From Leptospira sanjuanensis (GTDB lineage Bacteria; Spirochaetota; Leptospiria; Leptospirales; Leptospiraceae), in NCBI RefSeq assembly GCF_022267375.1, contig NZ_JAIZBH010000001.1, positions 1,060,501 to 1,124,500 of the forward strand: a stretch of 64,000 nucleotides of DNA, given 5' to 3'. Shown here one piece after another: positions 52,452 to 61,929 of the stretch (the stretch's first letter is position 1; every line of letters starts with the position of its first letter). Under the pieces are notes generated by a model. That model was not told where the DNA came from. It saw only the letters and a list, made by a program, of their open reading frames with translations, and made no database searches. The position numbers and the translations under genes are program-made.

Positions 52452-52875
52452 CTAAGAGTTGCTTCATCGATTTGGCTTTGAGTTTGCCTTCTTGAATTAG
52501 TTTTGCTTCTTTGAAACCTTGTTTGATGCCAGCGAAGATTCCTTTTTTAGAAGGCTCTTCCTCTTTTGATTCTAAGATACCAGACAGTTCGTCAATCGTT
52601 TTGATTGTATGGAGAAGAACCTTCTGATATTCCAAATTGAACGCAGATTCGACGGACTTACTTGATTTGCGAATTTGAGATACTACTTTCTTAAATTCTT
52701 TTTGGGATTCGCCTTTGTCGGGCAGAGAGGCGACGAGACGAACCAGAAGGGCGTTGATTTTCTCAAGCTCCAAATTATTTGCTATGATGGTATTGTATTC
52801 CTCAACAGGTAGAACGACGGATGACTTTTTTCCTTTGTCGTCTATGATGAATTGAGTGTGAATGGTTTTTTCCAT
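52441..52875 (-). CDS. antitoxin of the RelE/ParE pair
   Basis: A 144-residue protein. The N-terminus (TQFIIDDKGKKSSVVLPVEEYNTIIAN) resembles Phd/YefM-type antitoxin starts. A long helical region and a Lys-rich C-terminus (KSMKQLLDEL) follow and probably wrap the toxin. It is larger than classic antitoxins, with an unassigned middle. It is cotranscribed with the toxin and located next to partition genes, so it may act in plasmid maintenance. Confidence 0.75.
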   Translation of the reverse strand: MEKTIHTQFIIDDKGKKSSVVLPVEEYNTIIANNLELEKINALLVRLVASLPDKGESQKEFKKVVSQIRKSSKSVESAFNLEYQKVLLHTIKTIDELSGILESKEEEPSKKGIFAGIKQGFKEAKLIQEGKLKAKSMKQLLDEL

Positions 52876-52886
52876 ACGAGTGTCGT

Positions 52887-53270
52887 TTACTTACTGCCAA
52901 TCATTTGTTTCATCTTGCGTTTCATTAGGAACGCATCCAGAAAGTCTGTGACCTTTTCTTTGTCCTCGTTCGAGAGCTTTTCGACTTCACTAAAGAGATT
53001 TAAAAGGTCTTTGTTTCCGAGCTGAACCTTCGCTTGATCCTCGGTTGTGTTTCCGAGTAAAAAATCCCCCGTTACTTCTAAGACGCCGGCGAGTTTCGTA
53101 ATTTTGTCGGCGGTTGGTTGGGAGTCTCCTCGTTCATACCTTCCAATATGATTTTTGTGCAAACCGACGAGTTTTGCAAGATCTTCTTGTGAGAATCCTT
53201 TTTGAATCCTCAGCTCTTTTAGACGATCGGGAAAGCCTGTATTTTGGTGTTTAGAGGGAACCTTTTTCAT
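52887..53270 (-). CDS. Xre-family HTH regulator
   Basis: A 127-residue protein with an N-terminal HTH (RLKELRIQKGFSQEDLAKLV, then HIGRYERGDSQPTADKITKL) and a charged C-terminal helix. ATG 53270 is chosen because the longer frame to 53462 adds a non-conserved basic lead that would cover the operator and divergent start. It lies 11 bp upstream of the antitoxin gene, so it may be part of the TA transcript. It is divergent from the primase gene and is the probable ligand of the palindrome at 53385. Confidence 0.8.
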   Translation of the reverse strand: MKKVPSKHQNTGFPDRLKELRIQKGFSQEDLAKLVGLHKNHIGRYERGDSQPTADKITKLAGVLEVTGDFLLGNTTEDQAKVQLGNKDLLNLFSEVEKLSNEDKEKVTDFLDAFLMKRKMKQMIGSK

Positions 53271-53384
53271 TTCTGAATCAACATATACGTTATCAAAAAG
53301 CGAATGTCCATCATTTAGTTGGAACTTTTGTAGTGCGGCTGGCCTCCTAAATGGTTGACTCATTGTAACATGCATGGTATTTGT

Positions 53385-53402
53385 GGCACCATATATGGTA
53401 CC
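53385..53402. promoter_or_regulatory. palindromic operator between Xre and primase genes
   Basis: 18-bp inverted repeat with a perfect core ACCATATATGGT (53388-53399), matching at 16 of 18 positions overall. It is 11 bp before the primase start. Binding by the divergent Xre regulator is inferred. Confidence 0.65.
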
Positions 53403-53412
53403 AGAAAGAAAC

Positions 53413-56400
53413 ATGGGCTTACCGCAAAAAAATCTCAGCCTTGCCGAGCTGAAACGCGACATCGATCTGGTTGCCTTGGTCAGGGAGTATGGAGTGGAGT
53501 TAAAGCGTCACGGCAAGAACTTTGTAGGCCGTTGCCCGTTCCACGAAGACAAGAGTCCTTCGTTCGTGGTAACACCAGGGAAGAACTTGTGGCACTGCCT
53601 TGGGGCTTGCCAGATGGGAGGAAGCGCGATCGATTTCGTGATGAAGAAAGAGAGAGTGAGCCTCCGGGAAGCAGTATCTCTCCTCAAAAAGAAAAGCACA
53701 ACGCTTATCGTAACCGAACCTCAAACCGCTCATCCAAAGAAACAAAGCACAAACCAAACTCCCGCTCTCACTCCAAACGAAACACCGCGCAAATCTTTTC
53801 AAGACTTTAGCGAAGAAGAGCAGAACCTCATCGATCGAGTGTTCGACTACTATCAAGAGACGTTGTATGAAACTCCGGAGGCAAGAGAGTATCTGAAGAG
53901 TCGCGGCGTGTATGACGAAAAGATCCTACGCAAGTTTTGTGTGGGGTGTTCGAACGGAACTCTCGTGGAAAGATTTCTACCGAGTGGAGAGAGTAAAGCG
54001 GGAAAGAAAGCAAGAAGAGTTTTAACCGAGTTCGGTCTCTTGCGTGAGAAGCAGGGACACGAACACTTTCGAGGATATCTTGTGTTTCCGCTTTTTGACG
54101 AGGACGGTCATCCCGCAGGAGCGTATGGAAGATATCTCACACCAATTAAGATCGCTCACGAGACAAGACACAGATACATGAGAGGGCCGCATACGGGACT
54201 TTGGAACCGAGAAGCGTTTCGTGAGAAGGAGTTGGTCCTTTGCGAAAGCGTGATCGATGCACTTACCTTGTATGTGAACGGAATCAGGAACGCAACTTGC
54301 AGTTATGGAGTGCAAGGATACACACAGGAACTCCATTCAGAAATTCTAAAGCAAAATCCAAAGCGAGTGAGAATCGCGTATGACAACGATACATCGGGGA
54401 ACAAGGCGGCTGAGGGGTTAGCGAATCGGCTCTTGAGTGAAGGGATATCCTGCAACCGAGTGTTGTTACCTTTTTCTTTGGATGTGAACGACTACGCGGT
54501 AAAGGTAGAGAACCCGGAAGAGAAGTTACAGGCACTCCTCCTCGATGCGGAAGTGATGAGAGAAACGAGTGAAGAAGAGAGCGAACACAGGACTGAGAAA
54601 GAAGAGGATATACCTTTGAAAGAGAGTGAAAAAGCAAAAGAGAAGACCGGTGAACAAACGAACGCGAAAGGATTCGAGGTAACAAGAAGCGCGGAAGAGA
54701 TCGTGTTTCGGAAAGGAGAAAGGGAATATCGTGTGAGGTCACTCTACAGAAATCAGAGCTTGGATCAGATGAAAGTGAATTTGAAGCTCGTGACGGGTGA
54801 AGACTATTATATCGAGACCTTGGATCTCATGAATCAAAGGATGCGAAAAGGATATATCCAGAACGCAAGCGAGGCGACTGGAACGAGTGAAGAGACGATC
54901 ACGAATGACTTGAAAGAAGTGTTTCGGGAAACGGAAGAATTACTGTGGGAACATTTGGAGAAGCTCAAGAAACCGGAGAGAGAAGAGAAACAACTTACCG
55001 CCGAGGAAAGAGAGGAAGCTCTTTTGTATTTAAAGGACACAGAGATTGTCGCAAGGATCTTAGAGGACTTTGAGAGGATGGGGTTAGTTGGTGAGAGAAC
55101 GAACTCGCTACTCGGATACTTAGCGACACTTACAAGACGGACCGAGAATCCTTTGGCTGTTATCATACAAAGTTCATCAAGTGCGGGGAAGTCAACGCTC
55201 ATGGATTCCATTCTCGATTTAGTACCGGAAGAAGAGAAAGAGAAATATTCGGCGATGACGGGCCAAAGTCTTTTCTATATGTCTTCGACAAATTTGAAGA
55301 ACAAAGTCCTTGCGATCTCGGAAGAAGAGGGGATCGAGCGCGCTAAGTATGCCTTGAAGATTTTGCAGAGTGAAAAGCGAATCAGTATCGCAACGACGAC
55401 CAAGGACCAGTTAACGGGGAAGCTCGCGACGACGGAGTATGTGGTGGAAGGGCCGGTGGTGCTTTTCTTAACGACGACGAGTATTGAGATCGACGAAGAA
55501 CTGCAAAACAGATCGGTGATTTTAACGGTGAACGAGGAGAGAGAGCAGACCAAAACGATCCTTCGAAATCAAAGAGAAGATGAAACCTTAGAAGGAGTTT
55601 TAAAGAGAAAGAAAAAAGAGGGAATCACAATACTTCATCAAAACATCCAAAGACTAATACTGCCCTTGTCGGTTGTGAACCCTTACGCAAACGAACTCAA
55701 ATTTCCAGACACAAAGCTTCGGATGCGCCGGGACCAAAAGAAATATTTAACACTCATTCGAACGATTGCGTTACTTCATCAATACCAAAGAGAAGTGAAG
55801 ATCGCAAAGGATGATGAAGGAAAGGAAATTTCATATATCGAAGTAGAGAAGAGTGACATCGAACTTGCGGGAGTGTTGTTTAGCCGAGTGTTTGGGAAGA
55901 ACTTAGATGATTTGAGTCCGCATACAAAGAAACTCCTGAAAGAGATCTCTGAATATGTGGATGAGGTATCGAAGGAGAGGGCGGTAGATCGAAGCGCGGT
56001 AAGGCTTACGCGCAAAGAGATCCGAGAAAGAACGGGCGTTAGCGATACTAGGCTTCGTGTTCATCTCAAGAGATTGGAAGAGTTGGAATATTTGTATGCA
56101 AGAAGTGGAAAGCAGGGGATTGTCATTGAATACGAACTTCTTTGGGAAGAAGAAAGAGAGAATGAAAACGAATTCTCTTTGACTCTATTCAAGGAAGAAC
56201 CTTCGAAACCGGAATCAAACTGGAAGACACTTCTTTCGAACTCTGAATTTTCGGGAAAAATTCGCACATCGGATCTAACTTCGCCTAGCAAAACGGACAC
56301 TTCTCCCCCCGTTCGCCTGCCCCTTACTCCCCCTTTGCCTGGGGGCCGTTTAGTAGCAGAAACAGCTCACAGCTCCAATATACCTGCACACACCGCCGAA

Positions 56401-56418
56401 TTGGAAAAAACCAAGTAA
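53413..56418 (+). CDS. CHC2/TOPRIM primase fused to an AAA-type ATPase
   Basis: A 1001-residue replication protein. It has a zinc finger at residues 41-66 (CPFH...CLGAC; the second pair is C-x3-C instead of C-x2-C), a TOPRIM domain with Glu278 (CESVIDA) and Asp324/Asp326 (YDNDTSG), and a P-loop near 587-595 (SSSSAGKST) followed by [20 protein letters not shown] and a conserved LTTTS. A C-terminal winged-helix region comes last ([20 protein letters not shown]). This architecture is typical of plasmid or phage primase-helicases. I use ATG 53413; the frame is open to 53374. The last about 90 residues are Pro/Ser-rich and probably disordered. Followed after 92 bp by the integrase. Confidence 0.88.
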   Translation: MGLPQKNLSLAELKRDIDLVALVREYGVELKRHGKNFVGRCPFHEDKSPSFVVTPGKNLWHCLGACQMGGSAIDFVMKKERVSLREAVSLLKKKSTTLIVTEPQTAHPKKQSTNQTPALTPNETPRKSFQDFSEEEQNLIDRVFDYYQETLYETPEAREYLKSRGVYDEKILRKFCVGCSNGTLVERFLPSGESKAGKKARRVLTEFGLLREKQGHEHFRGYLVFPLFDEDGHPAGAYGRYLTPIKIAHETRHRYMRGPHTGLWNREAFREKELVLCESVIDALTLYVNGIRNATCSYGVQGYTQELHSEILKQNPKRVRIAYDNDTSGNKAAEGLANRLLSEGISCNRVLLPFSLDVNDYAVKVENPEEKLQALLLDAEVMRETSEEESEHRTEKEEDIPLKESEKAKEKTGEQTNAKGFEVTRSAEEIVFRKGEREYRVRSLYRNQSLDQMKVNLKLVTGEDYYIETLDLMNQRMRKGYIQNASEATGTSEETITNDLKEVFRETEELLWEHLEKLKKPEREEKQLTAEEREEALLYLKDTEIVARILEDFERMGLVGERTNSLLGYLATLTRRTENPLAVIIQSSSSAGKSTLMDSILDLVPEEEKEKYSAMTGQSLFYMSSTNLKNKVLAISEEEGIERAKYALKILQSEKRISIATTTKDQLTGKLATTEYVVEGPVVLFLTTTSIEIDEELQNRSVILTVNEEREQTKTILRNQREDETLEGVLKRKKKEGITILHQNIQRLILPLSVVNPYANELKFPDTKLRMRRDQKKYLTLIRTIALLHQYQREVKIAKDDEGKEISYIEVEKSDIELAGVLFSRVFGKNLDDLSPHTKKLLKEISEYVDEVSKERAVDRSAVRLTRKEIRERTGVSDTRLRVHLKRLEELEYLYARSGKQGIVIEYELLWEEERENENEFSLTLFKEEPSKPESNWKTLLSNSEFSGKIRTSDLTSPSKTDTSPPVRLPLTPPLPGGRLVAETAHSSNIPAHTAELEKTK

Positions 56419-56510
56419 AACCGTTAGTATTAGGAGTGAAAAAAACACAGATGGAAAACCCAGGCATATGGAAAACTCCGGGTATTTAGAAAGAGAGAGA
56501 GGAAGAAGAG

Positions 56511-57560
56511 ATGGGATTTAACAGACACGCAAGCACGGGAGGAAGGGAAAAGAAAATCCCGAAGGAGTTAAGGTATCACCAGCCTTTAACGAAAGATTTG
56601 AACCCGAGTATATTAGAAAAAAGAATATTAGAATATTTAGGATACCAGAAGGGGCTTGGGACGTGTGTGAATACGATCCGAGGACTTCGGTTCTATTTAG
56701 AGGTATATTTCAAGTGGTGTATGGAAAGAGGGCTTGAGGAGCCTAATCAGATGACGATTTCGCTTGTGGATCGGTATCAGAGGTATGTGTCTCAGTATCG
56801 CAATCAAGTGACGAAGAAGGTCATCACGCCGGATACACAGAATCATTTGTTAATCAATTTGAAGATATTCTTTGAATGGATGCAAAGACGGGAGTATGTA
56901 AAAAAGAATCCGTGTTGGGAGATGAAACTTGCGAAAACTCCGAAACGAATACCGCGTAACGTATTGAAGGTAGAGGAAGCGGAGAAGATATTGTCAGTTC
57001 CGGATTTAGAGACAGGTTTGGGAATTAGAAACCGAGCGATCTTGGAGTTATTCTATTCCACGGGAATCCGTAGTTTTGAATTGCAGAAATTAAAAATCAG
57101 CGAAGTGGATTTAGCGAATCGGACTTTGTTTGTGAAAGAGGGAAAAAGAAAACAAGACAGACTGATTCCAGTTTCAGAGAGAGCATGTGACTGGATCGGG
57201 AGATATTTGGAAGAGGTGAGGCTTGGACTTGTCAAAGGACAGGACGAAGGAGTTTTGTTTTTATCGGTACGAGGTGTGAAGATGGGTAGCAGTCGAATTG
57301 GTGAGATTGTGAAGCTCTCGAAGGAGAAAGCGGAAGTTACTAAGAGCGGTTCGACCCACATGTTCAGGCACACGACGGCGACTTTGATGCTCGACAACGG
57401 AGCGGATATTCGATACGTGCAGGAGATGTTGGGTCACAGGGATCTGAACTCGACACAAATATATACGCACGTAGCGATTCGTAAACTGCAAGAGGTATAT
57501 GAGAGAACGCACCCGGCTGAAATGGAGAATCCGGAAACAAAGCAATCGAACACGAGTTAG
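56511..57560 (+). CDS. tyrosine recombinase/integrase
   Basis: A 349-residue phage-integrase-family enzyme. It has an N-terminal SAM-like core-binding domain ([20 protein letters not shown]) and a catalytic domain with Arg187 (STGIRSFEL), His283 and Arg286 ([11 protein letters not shown]), His309 ([10 protein letters not shown]) and Tyr318 (QIYTHV). All active residues are intact. GAGGAAGAAGAG precedes ATG 56511. No excisionase or attachment site was identified near it. It could act in integration or dimer resolution of the replicon. Confidence 0.93.
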   Translation: MGFNRHASTGGREKKIPKELRYHQPLTKDLNPSILEKRILEYLGYQKGLGTCVNTIRGLRFYLEVYFKWCMERGLEEPNQMTISLVDRYQRYVSQYRNQVTKKVITPDTQNHLLINLKIFFEWMQRREYVKKNPCWEMKLAKTPKRIPRNVLKVEEAEKILSVPDLETGLGIRNRAILELFYSTGIRSFELQKLKISEVDLANRTLFVKEGKRKQDRLIPVSERACDWIGRYLEEVRLGLVKGQDEGVLFLSVRGVKMGSSRIGEIVKLSKEKAEVTKSGSTHMFRHTTATLMLDNGADIRYVQEMLGHRDLNSTQIYTHVAIRKLQEVYERTHPAEMENPETKQSNTS

Positions 57561-57600
57561 AATCTGAAGTTACAAAAACCCTTCTCCGGTTAAAGAGAGA

Positions 57601-57620
57601 CTTCTTTCTTTAGCTGAAAT
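57601..57620 (+). repeat. 20-bp repeat upstream of parA
   Basis: CTTCTTTCTTTAGCTGAAAT, exactly repeated at 60319-60338. Partial copies occur near 59941 and 61549. It lies 63 bp before the parA start. Confidence 0.7.
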
Positions 57621-57682
57621 CAAAGAAACAAAACCAAAACAAGAAATTTAAAAAAACCTAAACTACTTAGGAGGCCGAAGGC

Positions 57683-58462
57683 ATGCAGATTGTAACGCTT
57701 GCGAATTTGAAAGGTGGAGTTGCTAAGACAACGACGGCAATTAACGTGTCGCTTGAACTAAGTCGCCGGAAGAAGAAAGTGTTGTGTATGGATTTGGATC
57801 TGAACAACAACCTGACGGACTTCTTCCTGCGTGGAACAAAAGAAGAAGAGTTGGATGCAAGGAACGTGTATCACGCATTACTTGAGCAAAAAGAAATCAG
57901 AGCTTGTATATATGAAACTCGGTTTCCAGGAATTTCTATCTTACCGGCGACGCTTTCTTTGGGAAAGCTCACAGAGGAGTTAGGGGGTGAGCCGGAGTTA
58001 TTGTCTTCGTTTGCGGAGAAGTTAAGAGAAGAGCCGTATGATTATCTTCTCATTGATACTCCTGTGTATTTGAGTTTGGAGCTACGGTTTGCGCTTTGGA
58101 TCGCGGATCTTGTGTTGTATCCGATCAGGCCGTCGAGATGGAACTTTCAAGGTACAAAGACACTTCTGGAAGAGATCGAGAAGATGTATTTGGAATTTCA
58201 GAAAGCTGGATGGAAGGAGACGAATCCGAATACTCTTCTTGTTCCCTCAATCGTGACTAAGAGGAAGAAGGACGCTGAGAGGATATTAAAGCTCAGGCAG
58301 AAATACAAAGTATCAAATACGGTGATCTGGCAACTATCGGCGATTGAGACGGCTTCTGAGATGGGAAGGGCGTTGAAAGAGGATACAAAGGGTTACGAGT
58401 TATTTCGGGAGTTGACGGAAGAGTTGTTCAGTTGTGTGGAAGAACGGGAGGGGATATCGTGA
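57683..58462 (+). CDS. parA: ParA partition ATPase
   Basis: A 259-residue ParA/MinD-type ATPase with the deviant Walker [14 protein letters not shown] (residues 9-21), [12 protein letters not shown] and the Walker B-like [17 protein letters not shown]. It moves replicon copies apart together with ParB. GGAGGCCGAAGGC precedes the ATG. Its stop overlaps the parB start (GTGA). The length fits type Ib or phage-plasmid ParA without an N-terminal HTH. Confidence 0.93.
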   Translation: MQIVTLANLKGGVAKTTTAINVSLELSRRKKKVLCMDLDLNNNLTDFFLRGTKEEELDARNVYHALLEQKEIRACIYETRFPGISILPATLSLGKLTEELGGEPELLSSFAEKLREEPYDYLLIDTPVYLSLELRFALWIADLVLYPIRPSRWNFQGTKTLLEEIEKMYLEFQKAGWKETNPNTLLVPSIVTKRKKDAERILKLRQKYKVSNTVIWQLSAIETASEMGRALKEDTKGYELFRELTEELFSCVEEREGIS

Positions 58463-59511
58463 AGCGATCGGAAGAGAGAGCGAATGAGTGGATGGAAGAA
58501 CAAGAAGCAAGTCCTCGCCCTGGATCTTCGAACACGAAGACATATATTCCGAAAGGTGTGTCTCTGAATCCAATCGTGAAGATGGTGAAACCAGAGAGTT
58601 TGAAGCCGAATCCGAACAACGACTTTGAACCGCTCAGTGAAGAAGAATACCTGAGTCTCAAAGAGAACATTGCTCTCAACGGAATCTTGGATGCACTTAC
58701 CGCGAAGAAAGACGGAATGCTTGTGACGGGAGAGAACCGTTATCGAATTGCTTTGGAGTTAAAGGAACACGAAGACGAGAACGTTCGACGTCGTGTTGAG
58801 AGTATTCCAGTTCGTTACTATATGAACGAGCTTACTCAAGAAGAGGAATACGACATCTTGGAAGGAGACAATTTGTTTCGCAGACATTTGACTCCTGAAC
58901 AAAGAAAAGAACGACTGAAGAAAAGGATTCTTCGCAAATACAAGGATGAACTTGTTTTGGACAATCGAGGCGGAGACCGCAAGAGCAAATCGTCTAAAAT
59001 ATCAAGTGAAGAAGGGACTTCTTTAACTGGAAACAATTCCGAAGGATCGGAATACCGCCCTGATATTCTGAAAGAAAACACGAATGAAAAATCAAAAGTT
59101 CAGGGTGAACTTTTGATCGTTAATACTGTTAAGGATTTAGCCAAGAAGGTATCGGAAAAAGAAAACATACCAGTAGGAACGGCAAAGAAATATATTTCTG
59201 AAATTCGTAAGGAATTCAAAGACAAAGATCAACCTTCTACCAAGAAAGAGAAGAAGGAGGAAACAGACAAGAAGACACAAAAGCAGATCGTAGAAACAAA
59301 GGCAAAGGCGTTTCAGAAGAAGTATTCGAAGATGAGTAGGAGTCAGAAGAAGGAAGCCGTGAATCGGTTGTTGAACGCGCTTGTGAATGTGAGAAAGAAG
59401 ACGTCGAAGTTAAACGAACAAATATCTGAATTGGAAAGAAAGGACTACGAGATCGTGACGCAGATCACTGCCGTCGGAGAAAAAGAGAGAATTTGGAAGT
59501 TGAAAGTATGA
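58459..59511 (+). CDS. parB: ParB-like partition protein
   Basis: A 350-residue protein with a ParB/Sulfiredoxin-type N-terminal domain: [37 protein letters not shown] (box with ENRYR) and the arginine-rich [20 protein letters not shown]. The middle and C-terminal part is highly charged, with a coiled coil near the end. GTG 58459 overlaps the parA stop and follows GGGAGGGG. It probably binds a centromere site nearby; the palindromes at 59788 and 59997 are candidates. Confidence 0.88.
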   Translation: MKRSEERANEWMEEQEASPRPGSSNTKTYIPKGVSLNPIVKMVKPESLKPNPNNDFEPLSEEEYLSLKENIALNGILDALTAKKDGMLVTGENRYRIALELKEHEDENVRRRVESIPVRYYMNELTQEEEYDILEGDNLFRRHLTPEQRKERLKKRILRKYKDELVLDNRGGDRKSKSSKISSEEGTSLTGNNSEGSEYRPDILKENTNEKSKVQGELLIVNTVKDLAKKVSEKENIPVGTAKKYISEIRKEFKDKDQPSTKKEKKEETDKKTQKQIVETKAKAFQKKYSKMSRSQKKEAVNRLLNALVNVRKKTSKLNEQISELERKDYEIVTQITAVGEKERIWKLKV

Positions 59512-59789
59512 AACCTACAAAAGAGAAAACTCACAAGGGAAATTCGCAAAAAAGACAGGACGCGCAGGAAGAGGTCGCAATTCAAAAGCGAATGGATGCG
59601 TATCGCAAGCGATTGGAGAAGATGAGTCCTTTGAAACGGAATGAAGAGTTGAAGTTGTTACTACGAAACTTTAGAGAATATCGCAAGAAGATTCAAGGAC
59701 TGATTTCTCAAATGAGGAAATTTGTAGAGAAGGAGATCGAGGTCGAAAGAAAACTCAAAATCATCGGAGAGAAGATGAGAGGTTCGTAA
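59508..59789 (+). CDS. small basic coiled-coil protein downstream of parB
   Basis: A 93-residue Lys/Glu/Arg-rich protein predicted to be mostly helical ([40 protein letters not shown]). ATG 59508 overlaps the parB stop (ATGA), so it is coupled to parAB. Its C-terminal half resembles the coiled-coil end of the ParB protein next to it ([20 protein letters not shown]), so it may come from a duplication of that part or dimerise with it. Confidence 0.65.
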   Translation: MKPTKEKTHKGNSQKRQDAQEEVAIQKRMDAYRKRLEKMSPLKRNEELKLLLRNFREYRKKIQGLISQMRKFVEKEIEVERKLKIIGEKMRGS

Positions 59790-59806
59790 TGAGGAATTTC
59801 CTCATT
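59788..59806. repeat. palindrome after the par operon
   Basis: Arms AATGAGGA / TCCTCATT with a 3-nt centre, spanning the stop of the coiled-coil gene. It shares a GGAATTTCC core with the palindrome at 59997. Candidate terminator or centromere site. Confidence 0.6.
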
Positions 59807-59996
59807 GCTAACTTCCTGAATTTTTCCCTCACTTTTCCTCGTTTTTCCTCACTTGGATTTATCCTGAAATTTCCTTAATTTTCCTAATCTTGTATTTTCG
59901 GAATTCGATGATCTTACTTGGTCACGATTGACTGGAAAACTTTCTTCTTTAGCTGTGAATCGAGGTGCTTTCCTCTTACGAAACGACTGCAATTGT

Positions 59997-60019
59997 CAGG
60001 TGGGGAAATTCCCCACCTG
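59997..60019. repeat. perfect 23-bp palindrome
   Basis: Arms CAGGTGGGGAA / TTCCCCACCTG around one central base. There is no T run on either side. It lies 0.5 kb past parB. Candidate ParB-binding (parS-like) site or hairpin of the short ORF downstream. Confidence 0.7.
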
Positions 60020-60036
60020 AGAGAAGATCCGCTTTT

Positions 60037-60138
60037 TTAGAACGGATTTGTTTTTTGCAAAATCTCTATGAGTTCATTTACGATTTCTGCGAACATCAAA
60101 ACTAATTCAAAGATTTTTAATATTATTTTCAATTTCAT
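60037..60138 (-). CDS. 33-residue hydrophobic peptide with strong ribosome binding site
   Basis: ATG 60138 is preceded by AAAGGAGGG with 9 nt spacing, the best Shine-Dalgarno in this part of the window. The peptide starts MKLKIILKIFELVLMFAEIV and ends ILQKTNPF; it is amphipathic and could span or attach to a membrane. Size and character resemble type I toxin peptides, but no antisense RNA could be shown. The longer frame to 60237 is not supported by an SD. Confidence 0.45.
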   Translation of the reverse strand: MKLKIILKIFELVLMFAEIVNELIEILQKTNPF

Positions 60139-60318
60139 CGTTTCCGACCCTCCTCTTTCTAAATTCACGAGCTTATCTTCGATCCCGCTAAAATATCTTT
60201 TGTGGCTGATCGGAATTATTTTGAAAAAAATCGGCAAGAGAGAAAAAAACGAACGAGAATCAAGACCACGTTTATCGGAAAGCGTCTTTGTTATTTCATT
60301 GTTTTTCGCGCAAACCGC

Positions 60319-60338
60319 CTTCTTTCTTTAGCTGAAAT
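60319..60338 (+). repeat. second copy of the 20-bp par-region repeat
   Basis: Identical to 57601-57620 and in the same orientation. Confidence 0.7.
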
Positions 60339-60931
60339 ATATCGGCTCTCATGCGGCATATTGATTGATATGTCGAGCGGATGGAGGGAATCCGAGCGGT
60401 GCTATCTCAGAGCCAAGTCTTTCTTGAAGTTATTACCGACAACGATTCAAAGGAAAGATCGCACGCGAGGACACTTCGGATATTGGCCAATATCGGAAGT
60501 GCCGACATCCGCGTCATGAGAGCCGCTTTTACTGGAAGGTTTGAAAGCAGGTGATTTGCGGATCTGTTAAATGCCTGTTCTGAGGCCGTGACTTTCGAGT
60601 GAGCGATCGCGGAGCTTCCGGCAAGGAACTTGCTTGAAAGAGAAAAAACCGGGAAAAAAACCGAAGTTCTCCGCAGTTTGAAGAAAAAATATGAAAACGA
60701 GTCTTGTCCGAGTTCTATCCTTCACCTTTGATCGACTCGTGAGAGAAAACGAGTTGCCGAAGTTCTTTTGAAGCAAGACGCTTTCAAATACATCACTTTC
60801 CATTTCTAAAGAAAGGAAAAGCGAGCTTCTCGCCTCAACTACATTGCGCTCCAAACGCGGAGCCTTCTAAATTAAAAAACGATCTTTGGAACTTTCTCTC
60901 TAAAGACGATCTCGATGGAAACATCGGGACG

Positions 60932-60955
60932 GAGGGGGAGAGTAACTACCCCCTC
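60932..60955. other. GC-rich hairpin
   Basis: Stem GAGGGGG / CCCCCTC with a 10-nt loop in the gene-poor region. It could be part of a small RNA or a terminator; no T run follows. Confidence 0.4.
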
Positions 60956-61164
60956 GCAAATCATATTCATATTGAAACCAAGAATTGAAGATATGGGGTT
61001 TTTCCAGGTTTTTCCAATGGGAAAAACTACGATACTGAAGATTTTACTATGTATTACTCTTGAAAATGAGTTTTTAGAAGTTTTTCCGAGTTTTTCCGAA
61101 AGAAATTAAAGTTGGGGAAAACAAATACAGCACTAGCATTTACTAACGTGGATTTAAGAAGTTT

Positions 61165-61194
61165 CGGTAAGCAGGGTCAAGCCCTGCTTTACCG
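61165..61194. other. strong hairpin, possible small RNA or terminator
   Basis: CGGTAAGCAGGG pairs with CCCTGCTTTACCG (one bulged T) around a 5-nt loop; outer GAAG/CTTC extend the stem. It is the most stable hairpin of the gene-poor region. Confidence 0.45.
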
Positions 61195-61569
61195 CTTCTT
61201 CGCAATGTCTTTGATTATCCGAAAAATATTCGAATCAAATCGAGAATCTTCAAAACGATCCGAAGTACTAATTTTAAAACTGATTTATTTTCATTTTTAA
61301 TCATCTCTTAATCTTACCTCCTTATATTTTATTATATCCTCACCGATTCCGATTTTGATTGGTTGCAGGTCCAATTTTGCCTCGAAATTTGATGAGAGAG
61401 CTTTTATATCTAGTTAGTAGAAGTTGCTCTGGTAAATTTGCTTTCGATCAAAGCCCCTGCCCACAAAGACCTTCGGACATTTGAAAGTGAGCAGTGGGTT
61501 TATTTTCAAAGTCTGTCTGGAAAAAGTTTCATCAAAAGGTCCGATTTTTCTTCTTTAGCCGATGATTCA

Positions 61570-61667
61570 GAGTCTTGTTCGTGCTTTGTTCGAGTCCTAA
61601 CGTTTCCAAAATGAGCTTTATTCGAGTCTTGTTCGCGCCCTATGCCTTTTCAAACGAGTCTTGTTCG
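61570..61667 (+). repeat. three copies of GAGTCTTGTTCG
   Basis: Exact 12-mers start at 61570, 61624 and 61656. A one-mismatch copy lies at 60699 and a weaker one at 61689. Short CTAT/TTCTAT extensions recur after several copies. Confidence 0.55.
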
Positions 61668-61929
61668 GGTTCTATTCAGGTCTTGTGTGAGTCTTGTGAG
61701 CGAGTTCGCGAGCAGGGAAAGCGAGAATACGAATTGGAATTGGAGAATACTTGTAAAATACGCAATTAGAGAAATGGAATATTCGAGAAACACTCTTAGA
61801 GGATTCTTTCGTGAATTTTTAAAAACGCATGTACTGGAATTTTTTTTCAGAGTGAGACTTTGCTAAGGGTTAAACTGCTTCGGATCGGGAAACGCTCTGA
61901 AAGAATTGGAATTTCGCGGAGAATTCGCA

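Larger units (their letters stand above)
59841..61097. repeat. iteron-like GTTTTTCC repeats
   Basis: The 8-mer GTTTTTCC occurs at 59841, 60998, 61008, 61080 and 61090, and inverted at 61020. Two pairs are spaced by exactly 10 bp (one helical turn). It lies near parAB and the primase, so an origin or partition function is possible. Confidence 0.5.
59790..61929. other. 2.1-kb gene-poor region between par genes and third Hint copy
   Basis: No conserved protein gene. Short open frames exist but lack codon bias or ribosome binding sites, except the 33-residue peptide. The region holds palindromes, iteron-like repeats, 12-mer and 20-bp repeats and two strong hairpins, as listed separately. It is the best place in the window to look for a replication origin, a centromere or small RNAs. 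Confidence 0.6.

Noticed and set aside
60567..60854. 95-residue minus-strand ORF in the gene-poor region
   Set aside because: Low-complexity Ser/Phe/Arg-rich sequence without ribosome binding site or recognisable family.
61570..61700. CRISPR array
   Set aside because: The repeats are only 12 bp, the spacing is irregular (54 and 32 bp), and no cas genes are present.
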